Virus record (IMG/VR): IMGVR_UViG_3300031951_000065
Coordinates: 1 to 64,000 of that record
Direction: 5' to 3' (one strand)
DNA: 64,000 bases
From: a virus
A program made the translations under genes and the position numbers. Below are positions 9,821 to 18,900 of the stretch, in pieces. The notes beneath the pieces were generated by a model that ran no database searches, was not told the origin of the DNA, and saw only the letters and a list, made by a program, of their open reading frames with translations. Positions within the stretch are counted from its first letter, which is position 1. Every line of letters starts with the position of its first letter.

Positions 9821-11197
9821 TTAATTTCTGTTTAAAGTTTCCTGTCTTTTGGTGAAAGCTTCTCTCACCCTGTCAGCAGCGTTTTTTTGTTTCTCCTCTT
9901 TATGACCAAGGAGTGTTGTTTGAGACTCAGTATCAATGACTAACAGTCTATTGTCAAATTTACAATTCTGCCAAATAATTCCGTCACGACCAATTCTTGA
10001 CTTAAGTAAAGTCATGGTTGCTAAGTTATGTTCTTTTTGTTCTATGGTTTTACCTATTGATAAAATTACGTGGGCAATTTGCGCTTTTTTAATTGACCCA
10101 CCCATTTGGTCACTGTTTACAACTTCAGATGAAATAGATTCTCTGTTACCCTGAGTAGCCGTCCATATAACAATTCCAAATTCACTTGTCATCGCTTCTA
10201 AACTTCTCATTACTGAACCTTCACCTTTCCATTCTTCACCGAAATTAGATTTTTCGGGACTGATACAGTCGACATAATCAATAACTAAAAGGTCAATCTT
10301 TTTACCTTCTGAAATTCTTTTTCTCAATCGAGATTTAATCTCAGATATTGAAACTGAATCACTTGGTAACTTTAAAATATCCAAGGTTCCTTTACTTTGA
10401 GTTTGAACCTCGTTTATCTTTTCTTTTACAAAATCTTTATTTTCAGGTTGTTCATCGGGTGCAATTCCTGACCAAATTGTGTAATGTTTCTTTTTGATGT
10501 TATCGGGATTGTCTTCAAAAAATATTTGAAGAACATTGTACCCATGTAAGTAAGCAGTATTTGCAAATAATGATAATATGGTCGTTTTACCCGTACCTGT
10601 TGGTGCTAATACAACACCAAGTTCCCCAATACCCAAACCACCTTTTAAAGCGGTGTCAAGACCCTCTATACCTGTTGGTATTGGTTGTCTATTATCTTTT
10701 TCTAAAGCGGCGTCGATATTGTGAAAAACATCCATACATTCTTCAGGTGGTAATCCGACTTGTAGTGCCTTTTGAATAATACCTTCAATCTTATGATACT
10801 CTTGGAATTTACCATTTTCAATAATGGTTGTTACCATTTTAAGTTCCTTCTTTAAATTTTGTTGTTTACAAAAATTCAAAGCCTCTTCTCTGACCATTGG
10901 GTCATCTACGGTATTTTCTTTGATGTCGTGAATTGTATCTAAATGTATTCTCGCGGTTTCTTGTGAACCCATTTCAAGAATTATAGTTTGACACAAACTT
11001 TGATAATCAGGAATTTTCCCATATTTCTGATAGTACTCTTTGATATGGGAGGTAATAAATCTAAAAGAACTATTATCAAAATATTTGCTCTCGATTACAT
11101 CAATAATCTGTTCACCGTACTTTTTATCCTCTACAATTGATTTAATTAACGTTTGTTGAAATGACGCTCCGAGAAAACCAAAATTTTTTTCTGACAT
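9821..11197 (-). CDS. gp41: Replicative DNA helicase, gp41/DnaB-like
   Basis: 458 residues; T4 gp41 has 475. The N-terminal helical domain (residues 1-150) precedes a RecA-like ATPase core. Walker A is APTGTGKTT at 198-206, in the DnaB-type setting [11 protein letters not shown]; Walker B is [13 protein letters not shown] near residue 300. Later come [23 protein letters not shown]-type sensor sequences and [19 protein letters not shown], as in DnaB. It would unwind DNA at the fork as a hexamer, with the polymerase encoded at 41.5-44.4 kb. No gp59-type loader or primase is recognised in the window. In operon with nrdB downstream and a small unknown gene upstream. Confidence 0.92.
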   Translation of the reverse strand: MSEKNFGFLGASFQQTLIKSIVEDKKYGEQIIDVIESKYFDNSSFRFITSHIKEYYQKYGKIPDYQSLCQTIILEMGSQETARIHLDTIHDIKENTVDDPMVREEALNFCKQQNLKKELKMVTTIIENGKFQEYHKIEGIIQKALQVGLPPEECMDVFHNIDAALEKDNRQPIPTGIEGLDTALKGGLGIGELGVVLAPTGTGKTTILSLFANTAYLHGYNVLQIFFEDNPDNIKKKHYTIWSGIAPDEQPENKDFVKEKINEVQTQSKGTLDILKLPSDSVSISEIKSRLRKRISEGKKIDLLVIDYVDCISPEKSNFGEEWKGEGSVMRSLEAMTSEFGIVIWTATQGNRESISSEVVNSDQMGGSIKKAQIAHVILSIGKTIEQKEHNLATMTLLKSRIGRDGIIWQNCKFDNRLLVIDTESQTTLLGHKEEKQKNAADRVREAFTKRQETLNRN

Positions 11198-11211
11198 AGT
11201 TTTTTATTTTT

Positions 11212-11655
11212 TTATAATTGATAGTTTAAATAAGTTGTTTCCAAATCTCTAGATGATAAAATGTCGGTTAAATCTGACAAATATCTCTTTAAATAAGGAC
11301 GAATGTCTACCGTATATCTAACCTTTGGGTGATAGACTTTAGCGGAAAACATCCTTTGAATAAATACATCGTCACCCATCTTAATCTCGAGCAAAAAGTA
11401 CTCTTTTTCATTTTGTTCATCGGTTTCTGCACTATCCAAACCGTAAAAATAATCACGATTTTCATGTAGATAATCCAATGTTTTTGTTTTCAAATCTACA
11501 CCAATATCGTCACAAATATTTTTAACGTAATAGTGTAAATCCATAGAACGTCTCGACTTTGGGTTATGCTCTCTTACATTGAAGAAGCGCTGACAGATAA
11601 TGTTTCCTTCTAATGTCAAAAGGAACTCGAACTTTGTTACTTCTTGATTACTCAT
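11212..11655 (-). CDS. Unknown protein with internal duplication, in replication operon
   Basis: 147 residues, no recognised family. It is built of two similar halves: FEFLLTLEG...QRFFNVREHNPKSRRSMDL..YVKNICDDI (about 9-51) and YFLLEIKMG...QRMFSAKVYHPKVRYTVDI..YLKRYLSDL (about 86-131). Each half has a beta-rich start, a QR(M/F)F strand, an H-x-P-K basic element and an amphipathic helix. Its place between the 5' exonuclease (8-base overlap) and the gp41 helicase suggests a replication accessory role, possibly loading or clamping, but nothing in the sequence proves it. Confidence 0.85.
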   Translation of the reverse strand: MSNQEVTKFEFLLTLEGNIICQRFFNVREHNPKSRRSMDLHYYVKNICDDIGVDLKTKTLDYLHENRDYFYGLDSAETDEQNEKEYFLLEIKMGDDVFIQRMFSAKVYHPKVRYTVDIRPYLKRYLSDLTDILSSRDLETTYLNYQL

Positions 11656-12670
11656 TGTTTTTGATTTTAATTAATTTTTTATTCTTTTCTTTTCTTGTTA
11701 ATCTTAAAAATGGATTGAGGAAGTTTATCCACGCATCATCCGATTTTGGAAGTAATAAAAATATACCATCTTCCATCATCATCTTCATGGTGTTTTTATA
11801 TGACCGACCTTCAGGGTCAATCAAATCGTTTATTAATGAAGTTATAGATTCCCTTGCTTCATCAGTTAAGAAAGGATTATCAAGACTTACAATACGACTA
11901 TTGACATCAAAAAATTCCTCACCTAATATCCCATATTTGGTAACACCTGTCAGAAGATTCTTTACAAGACGATTATCGTTGTCTTCCTCAAATAAATTGT
12001 TAAATCTTTCAAGAATAAATTCAACGGTAATCTCTTCGGTTTTAATTTCAGGAACTAATGAAATTAATCTCCTGACACCTAAATTTTTGATGCCCGCAAT
12101 ATTATCCGATGGGTCACCACAAATCATCTTGACCAATTTTATATTCTGTATAAGAATTTGTTCATGGTCATAAACGAACATATCATTTGGTTGGTATATT
12201 TTACTGTGTGAGGGATTAAAGAGTTTGGTATTTTCTGAAACTAATTGAGTCAAATCACCATCTGAAGAAAAAATTATTTTGTTTTCTTTTGGTGAGTTTT
12301 GAACATAATATGCGATTGAATCGTCTGACTCACAGAATTCATATTCACCTTGTCTAACAAATAGTTCTTCAAGATATTGTTTAATTCTGTTTCTTTGTTT
12401 TCCGTAAGAATGTAATTCTTCTTCAGACCTGATACGAGATTTTCTATTCTCTTTGTATTGATGGTAGAACCTTTTTCTTGTTATAGAACCATCTTGTCCA
12501 TCCCAAAAAACGACAATCTTATCCAAATGATGGATTTCAATTGTTCGTCTTAAGGTGTTTATAAAATGATATATCCCACCAATATGTTCCCCCTTATAAA
12601 AGTGATTTTTTAATCCAAAAAAACCAATAGTAAGTAAATTGTCACCATCTACCAATAATACATTAGACAT
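11648..12670 (-). CDS. 5'-3' exonuclease / RNase H, FEN family
   Basis: 340 residues, near T4 Rnh (305). Members remove RNA primers and flaps from lagging-strand fragments. Metal-binding acidic residues are visible in order: Asp8 and Asp10 in LLVDGDNLL, the VFWDGQDG segment, CESDDSIAYYV, and FSSDGDLTQLV. The helix-hairpin-helix part follows as MICGDPSDNIAGIKNLG. It also has the basic RKRFYHQYKENRKSR arch. The stop overlaps the start of the next gene by eight bases, indicating translational coupling. Upstream lies uvsX, 31 bases away. Confidence 0.92.
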   Translation of the reverse strand: MSNVLLVDGDNLLTIGFFGLKNHFYKGEHIGGIYHFINTLRRTIEIHHLDKIVVFWDGQDGSITRKRFYHQYKENRKSRIRSEEELHSYGKQRNRIKQYLEELFVRQGEYEFCESDDSIAYYVQNSPKENKIIFSSDGDLTQLVSENTKLFNPSHSKIYQPNDMFVYDHEQILIQNIKLVKMICGDPSDNIAGIKNLGVRRLISLVPEIKTEEITVEFILERFNNLFEEDNDNRLVKNLLTGVTKYGILGEEFFDVNSRIVSLDNPFLTDEARESITSLINDLIDPEGRSYKNTMKMMMEDGIFLLLPKSDDAWINFLNPFLRLTRKEKNKKLIKIKNNE

Positions 12671-12701
12671 TAATCATCACTCTTATAGGGTTAAACAAAA
12701 A

Positions 12702-13700
12702 TTAATCTTCTTCTTCGAAATCGTAAGTTGTTGATTCCGCTAAATCAAAGTCGCTAGACCCTAATTTTTCTTTCCAAAAACTTGAATATTCTTTTTTATA
12801 CGACTCCAAAGCTTCTTTGGTGTCGGCAATATATCCATTATGGACAACGATAACTTTACCGTCTTTGTAACCTAATCCATTAACGTGGTTTTTAAGGATT
12901 GAAATTTTGGTTCTAACAGCGTAAACAATTTTTCTACCGTCTTTGGTTGCATCAATGTGGTTGATACCTGATTTTTTCTGATTACCAAATAAGAAGATAA
13001 GTGAAGACGCTAATTTTAATGCTTCACCACCTTTTGGTTTGATTTCAGGTTGACCCATTGGATTGTCAGGTAATTCTACCCATGGTTGATTCACCACAAC
13101 CATTGTCAAATAATATGACGAGTCTTTAGATGGGTAATCTTCTTTTTTTGATTTGGTAATTCTTGAGTGAATACCCATACCAATTTTATCGGATAATGCA
13201 CTTGCGTTGTGTTGTTTACCACCTTTACCATCAAAAGTCATCTTACATGGTATTGAACCAATTGAATCCCAACAAAATAAAATGTGTCTTGGGATTTCAC
13301 CTTTTTCATGAGCATCAATGATGTCATTTATAAAATCGGTTGCTTGTTCAATATAGTCAAATGAATCATTGAAAATAAAATCACCTGTCCACTCGCCATT
13401 CGCATCTTTTTCAGCTTGGAAACCAAGTTCAATTGCGTGTTCCCATTTCCATTTTCTTTCAGTGATAATAAGTACGGGTAAATGGCCTTTCTTTTGTGCA
13501 TCAACCGCAGCTAAAATCATTGCGGTTGTTTTTGATGAGTTTGTATGTCCTAAGAACATATTAATACCTCCCATCACGGGTCCTGGTAATCCACATGCGT
13601 TGTTAAACGCCTCACCACAATAATAAAAGTTTTCATCCTTATATTTTGTTTTTGATGAGAATTTGGATATATAATCGAATTCTTTTTTCTTGATTGCCAT
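12702..13700 (-). CDS. uvsX: UvsX-like RecA recombinase
   Basis: 332 residues from ATG 13700. A longer frame exists from 13748, but that ATG lies at the edge of the loop of the terminator hairpin upstream, so the internal start MAIKKKEFDY is preferred. The Walker A variant GHTNSSKTT is at residues 51-59; the Walker B region is HILFCWDSIGSIP near 155-165; LTMVVVNQPW and a GGEALKLASSLIFLF core follow. The C-terminus is acidic (FEEED). It would catalyse strand invasion for recombination-dependent replication with the gp32-like protein encoded just upstream. Expression past the intervening terminator must be by read-through or a separate promoter. Confidence 0.93.
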   Translation of the reverse strand: MAIKKKEFDYISKFSSKTKYKDENFYYCGEAFNNACGLPGPVMGGINMFLGHTNSSKTTAMILAAVDAQKKGHLPVLIITERKWKWEHAIELGFQAEKDANGEWTGDFIFNDSFDYIEQATDFINDIIDAHEKGEIPRHILFCWDSIGSIPCKMTFDGKGGKQHNASALSDKIGMGIHSRITKSKKEDYPSKDSSYYLTMVVVNQPWVELPDNPMGQPEIKPKGGEALKLASSLIFLFGNQKKSGINHIDATKDGRKIVYAVRTKISILKNHVNGLGYKDGKVIVVHNGYIADTKEALESYKKEYSSFWKEKLGSSDFDLAESTTYDFEEED

Positions 13701-13734
13701 TGTATATTTTCTATTGTTTTTAATTAAAAAAGAA

Positions 13735-13771
13735 GAACTTGGACACAATGTCTAAGTATGTGTCCAAGTTC
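13735..13771 (-). terminator. Terminator between ssb and uvsX
   Basis: Thirteen-base perfect stem GAACTTGGACACA / TGTGTCCAAGTTC around an 11-base loop; on the minus strand it is followed by TTCTTTTTT. It starts eight bases after the ssb stop. It should lower transcription into uvsX and the rest of the operon, giving more ssb than downstream proteins. Confidence 0.88.
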
Positions 13772-13778
13772 ATTTTAA

Positions 13779-14636
13779 TTAGAATGGTAGGTCGTCATCC
13801 CCCTCCATGTCTTCTTGTGGGTCAACTTGAGGAACTGATGTTTTTGTTGGTGAAGATGGTTTAGACATTTCAATTTCTTGAGTGGAATTTGAAACATATT
13901 TACCAGTTGTTGTATCCCATCTTGGGACTTCACCTTTAGCAATCATTTCTAAATACTCTTCAGGTTTTTTAGAATATACATCAGACCAAACCAATTCATC
14001 ATTAATCCAAGTATCTGCAATAACTGAATCAGAGTGTAGTGGTGATTGGTCTTCAGGGATGATAGATGTAATTGTTGTGTATTCTCTACCGTTACCCGCC
14101 TTAGTTAGGTTAAGATTAAGAATCAAATCCCTTCCTTTCTGTGGGTCGGTAATATCACCTTTATTTCTGAAAAGAGGTGCAATTTTATCCAAAACACCTT
14201 CACTTTTAGTGTTTCTTTTAAATCTCCAAAATTTAACACCATCTTGTTCTCTATCTCTATCAATAACTTTTACGATATAGAACATTTTAGATTTATACTG
14301 ACGAGCTAAAATAGCATCTTGTTCGTCACCTGTCATTTTTAATCCTTCATGTACTTCGTTCAATGGTGAACGTTTACCTTCTTGATTTGGGTCATACAGT
14401 TTAACCCAATTACCATCAACCTGTACCTCGTGGAAATACACGGGAACAAATGGGCTACTACCATCTTTCATAGGTAGGATTCTAATTCTTCTTTCACCAC
14501 TTCTTTCACCTTTTGGTAGGAGTGTGGTAAAATACTTCTTCATTCTATCCTCTTGGGATACCTTGTTTGTGTTGCCGCTTGCGACCTGTTTGTCTTTTTC
14601 GTACTGTGCCAGTACTGACTCTGTTGTTGACATCAT
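13779..14636 (-). CDS. gp32: Single-stranded DNA-binding protein, gp32-like
   Basis: 285 residues; T4 gp32 has 301. The basic N-terminal region (MKKYFTTLLPKGERSGERR) and the central KMFYIVKVIDRDREQ...FWRFKRN strand set match the gp32-type OB core. The T4 zinc-binding Cys/His cluster is absent (no Cys at all). The C-terminus is acidic and ends EGDDDLPF, nearly the same as the bacterial SSB tail tip DDDIPF; this tail recruits partner proteins. First gene of the replication operon; a second Met immediately follows the first. It would cover single strands at the fork and assist UvsX. Confidence 0.9.
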   Translation of the reverse strand: MMSTTESVLAQYEKDKQVASGNTNKVSQEDRMKKYFTTLLPKGERSGERRIRILPMKDGSSPFVPVYFHEVQVDGNWVKLYDPNQEGKRSPLNEVHEGLKMTGDEQDAILARQYKSKMFYIVKVIDRDREQDGVKFWRFKRNTKSEGVLDKIAPLFRNKGDITDPQKGRDLILNLNLTKAGNGREYTTITSIIPEDQSPLHSDSVIADTWINDELVWSDVYSKKPEEYLEMIAKGEVPRWDTTTGKYVSNSTQEIEMSKPSSPTKTSVPQVDPQEDMEGDDDLPF

Positions 14637-14690
14637 ATGTTTGTTTTTTAAAAGTTAGAAAATGTTTCTATGTAAAGTATAGACAAAAAA

Positions 14691-14712
14691 AGTCAGATTA
14701 CAAAATCTGACT
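14691..14712. terminator. Bidirectional-looking terminator
   Basis: Nine-base stem AGTCAGATT / AATCTGACT with a four-base loop. On the minus strand it is followed by TTTTTTGTC and serves the Dps-like gene ending at 14745; on the plus strand it is followed by CTCTTTTTTTTT. It separates the structural block from the ssb operon. Confidence 0.88.
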
Positions 14713-14744
14713 CTCTTTTTTTTTAAAATTGTTTTGGGAAGGGG

Positions 14745-15119
14745 TTACTCAAGAGTTAAAAGATACAGTAATTTATTCAATAAACCAAGCATCTCATCTC
14801 TTAAATTTAACAAATCAGTGTCTAATCTATCATCTAAGTCATCTGAGAACTCAACAAGAGCTTCAGTACAAACTTTGACCATGTCAACGGGATTGACCTC
14901 TGAAAGGTTTACTAACTGAATAGTATTTGTATCCTCTTCAAGTGTAAATCTACCATATTTACCCATGGCAACCTCAACAAATTCGTCAATAAGGTCTGAT
15001 AAACCATCATAGGTTTTACCAAAAGCGTCGTGCCTGGCAATACCTTTTGTTTGCCAATGGTTTATTTTCATTTGTAATTGTAAACCTAATAAGAAGTTTA
15101 CTTTAGAACTTAAATTCAT
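14745..15119 (-). CDS. Ferritin/Dps-like small protein (DUF5856-like)
   Basis: 124 residues. The first half (FLLGLQLQMKINHWQTKGIA, then HDAFGKTYDGLSDLIDEFVE) has the Dps-like pattern of a helix with HW, a following H-x(2)-F..Y..L..L.DE helix, then a small-residue region. The metal-type residues His and Asp/Glu of Dps are partly kept, but the protein is shorter than a true Dps and the second helix pair is divergent. It may be a virion or nucleoid-associated four-helix bundle rather than an active ferroxidase. It overlaps the preceding gene by 17 bases and is followed by a terminator. Confidence 0.7.
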   Translation of the reverse strand: MNLSSKVNFLLGLQLQMKINHWQTKGIARHDAFGKTYDGLSDLIDEFVEVAMGKYGRFTLEEDTNTIQLVNLSEVNPVDMVKVCTEALVEFSDDLDDRLDTDLLNLRDEMLGLLNKLLYLLTLE

Positions 15120-15732
15120 CTTCCTCTGTTTCTGCGTTAAAACTATCTTTTATTGTGTCGTTTGAATAATCTTCAATATCTTGCTTGGTGAGGACGTATT
15201 CGTTTTTACCTGTTTGTTGCATCTCACCTTGTTTTTGAGCAAAAAACTCTTGGGGATTTAGATTGAAAGGGTATGAATCCAAAGAACGTAACTCCAACTT
15301 TTCTTGTGGTGATTTTTCTTTCATGGTTTCAACCTTGCTACCTAATTCATCAATTTTGTTCATTACCGCATCCATCTGAGATAATTTTTGTTCCAAATCT
15401 GTCAGTTTAGTAAATACTGTTTCCATTTTACCAACAACATCATTGTTATTAGATTTGCTATCATCCAAATCCTTTTTAATTGATTTAGTCATATTAACTA
15501 AATCTGTGATATCGATTTCTTCGGTATCTTCCACGGGTGCTGCCGGTGCTGGTGGGACTTCAGCGGGCATCGGTGCTGCTGGGTCCATAGGTGGTACATC
15601 ACCAGGTGGTGGGGGTGGTACATCTCCAACAGGAGGTGGTACTTCACCTTGTTCCATTAAGGTTTTTGCATATTTGTTAATCGCGTTGTATCTCGCGAGT
15701 TCTTCCATAAGTGATTTTTCTAATTTTTTCAT
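15103..15732 (-). CDS. Pro-rich, coiled-coil protein of unknown function
   Basis: 209 residues. An N-terminal helix (EKSLMEELARYNAINKYAK), then a Pro/Ala-rich linker at residues 32-68 (PPPVGDVPPPPPGDVPP), then a coiled coil of about residues 75-142 (VFTKLTDLEQKLSQMDAVMN) and an acidic C-terminal domain ending EEDEFKF. Architecture suggests a scaffold or minor virion component. It starts two bases after the stop of the 68-residue gene and overlaps the Dps-like gene, so the three are one unit. No family recognised. Confidence 0.8.
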   Translation of the reverse strand: MKKLEKSLMEELARYNAINKYAKTLMEQGEVPPPVGDVPPPPPGDVPPMDPAAPMPAEVPPAPAAPVEDTEEIDITDLVNMTKSIKKDLDDSKSNNNDVVGKMETVFTKLTDLEQKLSQMDAVMNKIDELGSKVETMKEKSPQEKLELRSLDSYPFNLNPQEFFAQKQGEMQQTGKNEYVLTKQDIEDYSNDTIKDSFNAETEEDEFKF

Positions 15733-15734
15733 AG

Positions 15735-15941
15735 TTAGTCTTGTAAAAGTTGTCTACCGTCTTCGGTTATAAATTTTTTGTTTATTCTTTCTACTATACC
15801 ATCCTTAGACCTGATAACATAACATTCACCGGTTTGAAGGTCGCATTCTTCTGTTTCCATTCCGTCTTTTGAAACGGATTTTACTTGTTTTGGATTTTTC
15901 ATGTAGTTATCCAAAGTATTATTCAATTTTTCGTTGTTCAT
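15735..15941 (-). CDS. Small conserved-looking protein, unknown
   Basis: 68 residues: a Lys-rich start, then TEECDLQTGECYVIRSKDGI, a strand-turn-strand with two Cys. No signal peptide or membrane segment. First gene of a three-gene unit; GATATTTATT lies twelve bases before its start, so it is likely expressed with late genes. Function unknown. Confidence 0.75.
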   Translation of the reverse strand: MNNEKLNNTLDNYMKNPKQVKSVSKDGMETEECDLQTGECYVIRSKDGIVERINKKFITEDGRQLLQD

Positions 15942-15953
15942 GGTATTTTCTTT

Positions 15954-15961
15954 AATAAATA
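15954..15961 (-). promoter_or_regulatory. Late-promoter-like TATTTATT element
   Basis: Coding-strand GATATTTATT twelve bases upstream of the 68-residue gene, placed in the short gap after the 2007-residue baseplate gene. Confidence 0.5.
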
Positions 15962-15986
15962 TCTAAAAAAGTGGAAAACTTAAAAA

Positions 15987-18900
15987 TTAATCCATTTTAA
16001 AGTATACAACGTCTCCATCGTATAGTCCTAATTCGGACATAAGTTTCGGTGACATACCCATACCAATCTCGGTAGACTTCGGTCCTCTACTAATTGGACC
16101 TTCAACCACTATTGAACCAACAGTTTTGTCTAATTGGTAATTAGGATTTACTGTTAATTGAGTATTGTTTTTAGGGTTCTTAAATGTTGTTTTAGCAGTT
16201 TTTATAACATCATTAGTAATGGTTCTTGACAATTGAAAATCCACATTATAGAATTTATAACTTGAATCCTTAACGTCAGACCATGTAATTCCGTTTGTGA
16301 GATTAAATCCTTGTGCGTCATCTATTGGGTATTTTTCTCCACCCATTTTATATACAATAGTTCTAAACCATTCCTCATTACCGTTTCTAACTTTTTGTAT
16401 TAGACGAGTTTCATTATATCCATTATATGGTACACCAAATCTGTTAATACCAACTTCTTGAATAACCGTTTCACCCTGTATATTTTTACCTTGTCTGTCC
16501 GTAACATATGGTATTCCTTGGTATATAACTTCTTGGTCGGTGTCGGTATCGTTAGCGGCTCTCTGTTTGATTTTAGCAATAGCTTTTGCTTGAATTTTAT
16601 CAAATAGAATTCGATAACTTGCAACAAATGAGTCTTTAGGGTCAGGTAATGAAGTATATGGTATTCGTGTTCCTGAAAAACTTGTTGAGATGTTATTACC
16701 CTTGATTTGATGAGAAACCTCAGTAATCCAATATGAACCCCTAAACATAGGTATGTTTTTTAAGTAAAAGAACATTGTTGGTTGAATCATAACGTTACCC
16801 ATGGCAGTTACACCACATTTATATGATGCTTGTTTATAATAATCGAATAAACTTGTGTCTACATTATGAACACCAGCACCTGAAGCCGACCTTGATAGAT
16901 TTTCTAAAACTTGAAAAGACTCTGATGTATTTTTTAGTGTACTTTGGTCTAATGTAACTCCTTTGAATATACCTTGATTTTGGTCACCAAAACTCACCTC
17001 AAACGCAACTACCCTATTAGATTTTGATAAATCGTTTTGTGAGAAACCTTCTAATGATGTTATTAATAATGGGTTTGGAGTTTGTCCACCAATATAAAAA
17101 CTATCGTCAACAAACTTATACGCCTTACTATTGGACATATCAATTCTTTTCGATGTTTGTCCAACTAATTGTATGATAACTTTTGGTGTCGCCTCTTGAT
17201 AATCAACCTCTAAGAATGTACCAAATAAAGTTGATGCCACTTTTTTTGATGGTGTTATTTTATTCTTATTTGTCAAGTTATTACCATAAAAATTTATATA
17301 GGCAGGTAACGCTCTCATATCTAATCCAGTACCTTGTATTATCATAGAAATGGCGTTGTACAAAGGAAGTTTAGAGTTGTTTGGGTCCAATAAAGGTGTA
17401 AACTTATCTATGTTTAAATAAAATTTATCACCAATGTCTCTATTGGCTTTGTCTAAGAATAAAAATTCCTCAAGTAACAAACGTTGACCAATTGAATTAC
17501 CGGCGGTCCATTTATCGTTAAATGATTTGAAAGTGTTATACAATTCTAACTTTGTTTGAGTTGAATTGTAACCTCTAAACATATCAATACTAGCAGCAGG
17601 ATTACCCGTGGCGTTACTCGTTAAATTACCTAATAATGGTAAAAGTGTATTCAAATACAAAGCAAGTCTAGCTTCAGCCCCTTTTGGAACATTTGTTCCA
17701 CCTGTATTTTTAAGTATTATTGAATCTTGTAAATAAGTTAAAAACGCGGCTTTGGTGTTGGTTCCTCCCGCTTTTCGATATCCACCATATATTTGAGCCA
17801 ACGGCCTATGTTTTTTTATGTTATCTTCAGTTAATTTAACGTCCAATAAACTAAAGAAATTAACATAGTAACTATCAATATCTTCACCAATATATAATTT
17901 AATAAAATTAAGATTTGGGGTTGTTAAATCTGAAGCACTGAAAGGTTGTGGTTTATAAGTTGTCAAAGACTTATAAGGTTGAACCGCTGTCAAACCATAT
18001 AAAGAATTGGCATCAATTTCTTTTGGGTTTGCTAACGTAAATTTTATTAAGTTGTTAGCACTTAATATATCTGTAGTGATAGATTCAGCGTTTCTTTTTT
18101 GTCTTTCTTTTAATGTGTTACCAATTAATAAATCAATATCATTACTATCATCGTCTTTCTTTTCAACAACGGATAATTTCTTTAACATATCTTGGAATTT
18201 AGGATAACTAATATTCCTAAAAATGTTATACGGTATTTCTTCATTTATTTTTTCACTAGCAAAATCAAGAAAGAAACTTTCAAAATACTCAAGTATTTGA
18301 GGGCTAAATGTACCGATTAAATCTAACGCCTTTTTGTAATTAGTTGATATTGAATATGTGTTACCTGTTGTCCTAAAATAATCGTACGGACTTGGGAACG
18401 TTTGTCCACTAAAACTAGTTGAAAGAGTGTCGTTTAGGTACCAAAGTGTTTTAAATGTCAACTCCTCAGCTACTGTGAATGTGTTACTATTGGATATGTC
18501 ACTATTTTTATGTCCCCCAAGAGATGGTAATAAAGTGTAGTTTTTGTCTGAGGTTATGTATTTGGAATTATCCATAACCACGTCCCAATAATTCATACCG
18601 CTTTTTTGTGTAACCCTATGTAATAATTTACCCGATGTACTTGTGGAAGAATATGAAACATTACCTAAAGTTATATCATAAGTTGCATAGTCATTTACTA
18701 TTTGACTGTACACAGTTTGATAGAACGGTCTAATACCTGCATTAGTGTAACCAGTATATGTAACACCTGAAGTTGAACCTGATGATGTGGAAATTTTTGG
18801 TACTATATCAAAGGTCACATATTCATCATAAACAGCAAATACTGTGGCACCTGTTAGTCCTGTAAGTGGAGTTTGTGAAATTGTAAATCCTGTAGTACTT

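Noticed and set aside
11613-12173. Plus-strand 186-codon frame
   Set aside because: Antisense to the exonuclease gene, which has clear metal-binding motifs.
13701-13748. Longer uvsX start adding 16 residues
   Set aside because: Its ATG overlaps the loop and right arm of the ssb terminator stem, so translation from it is unlikely; MAIKKKEFDY at 13700 is preferred.
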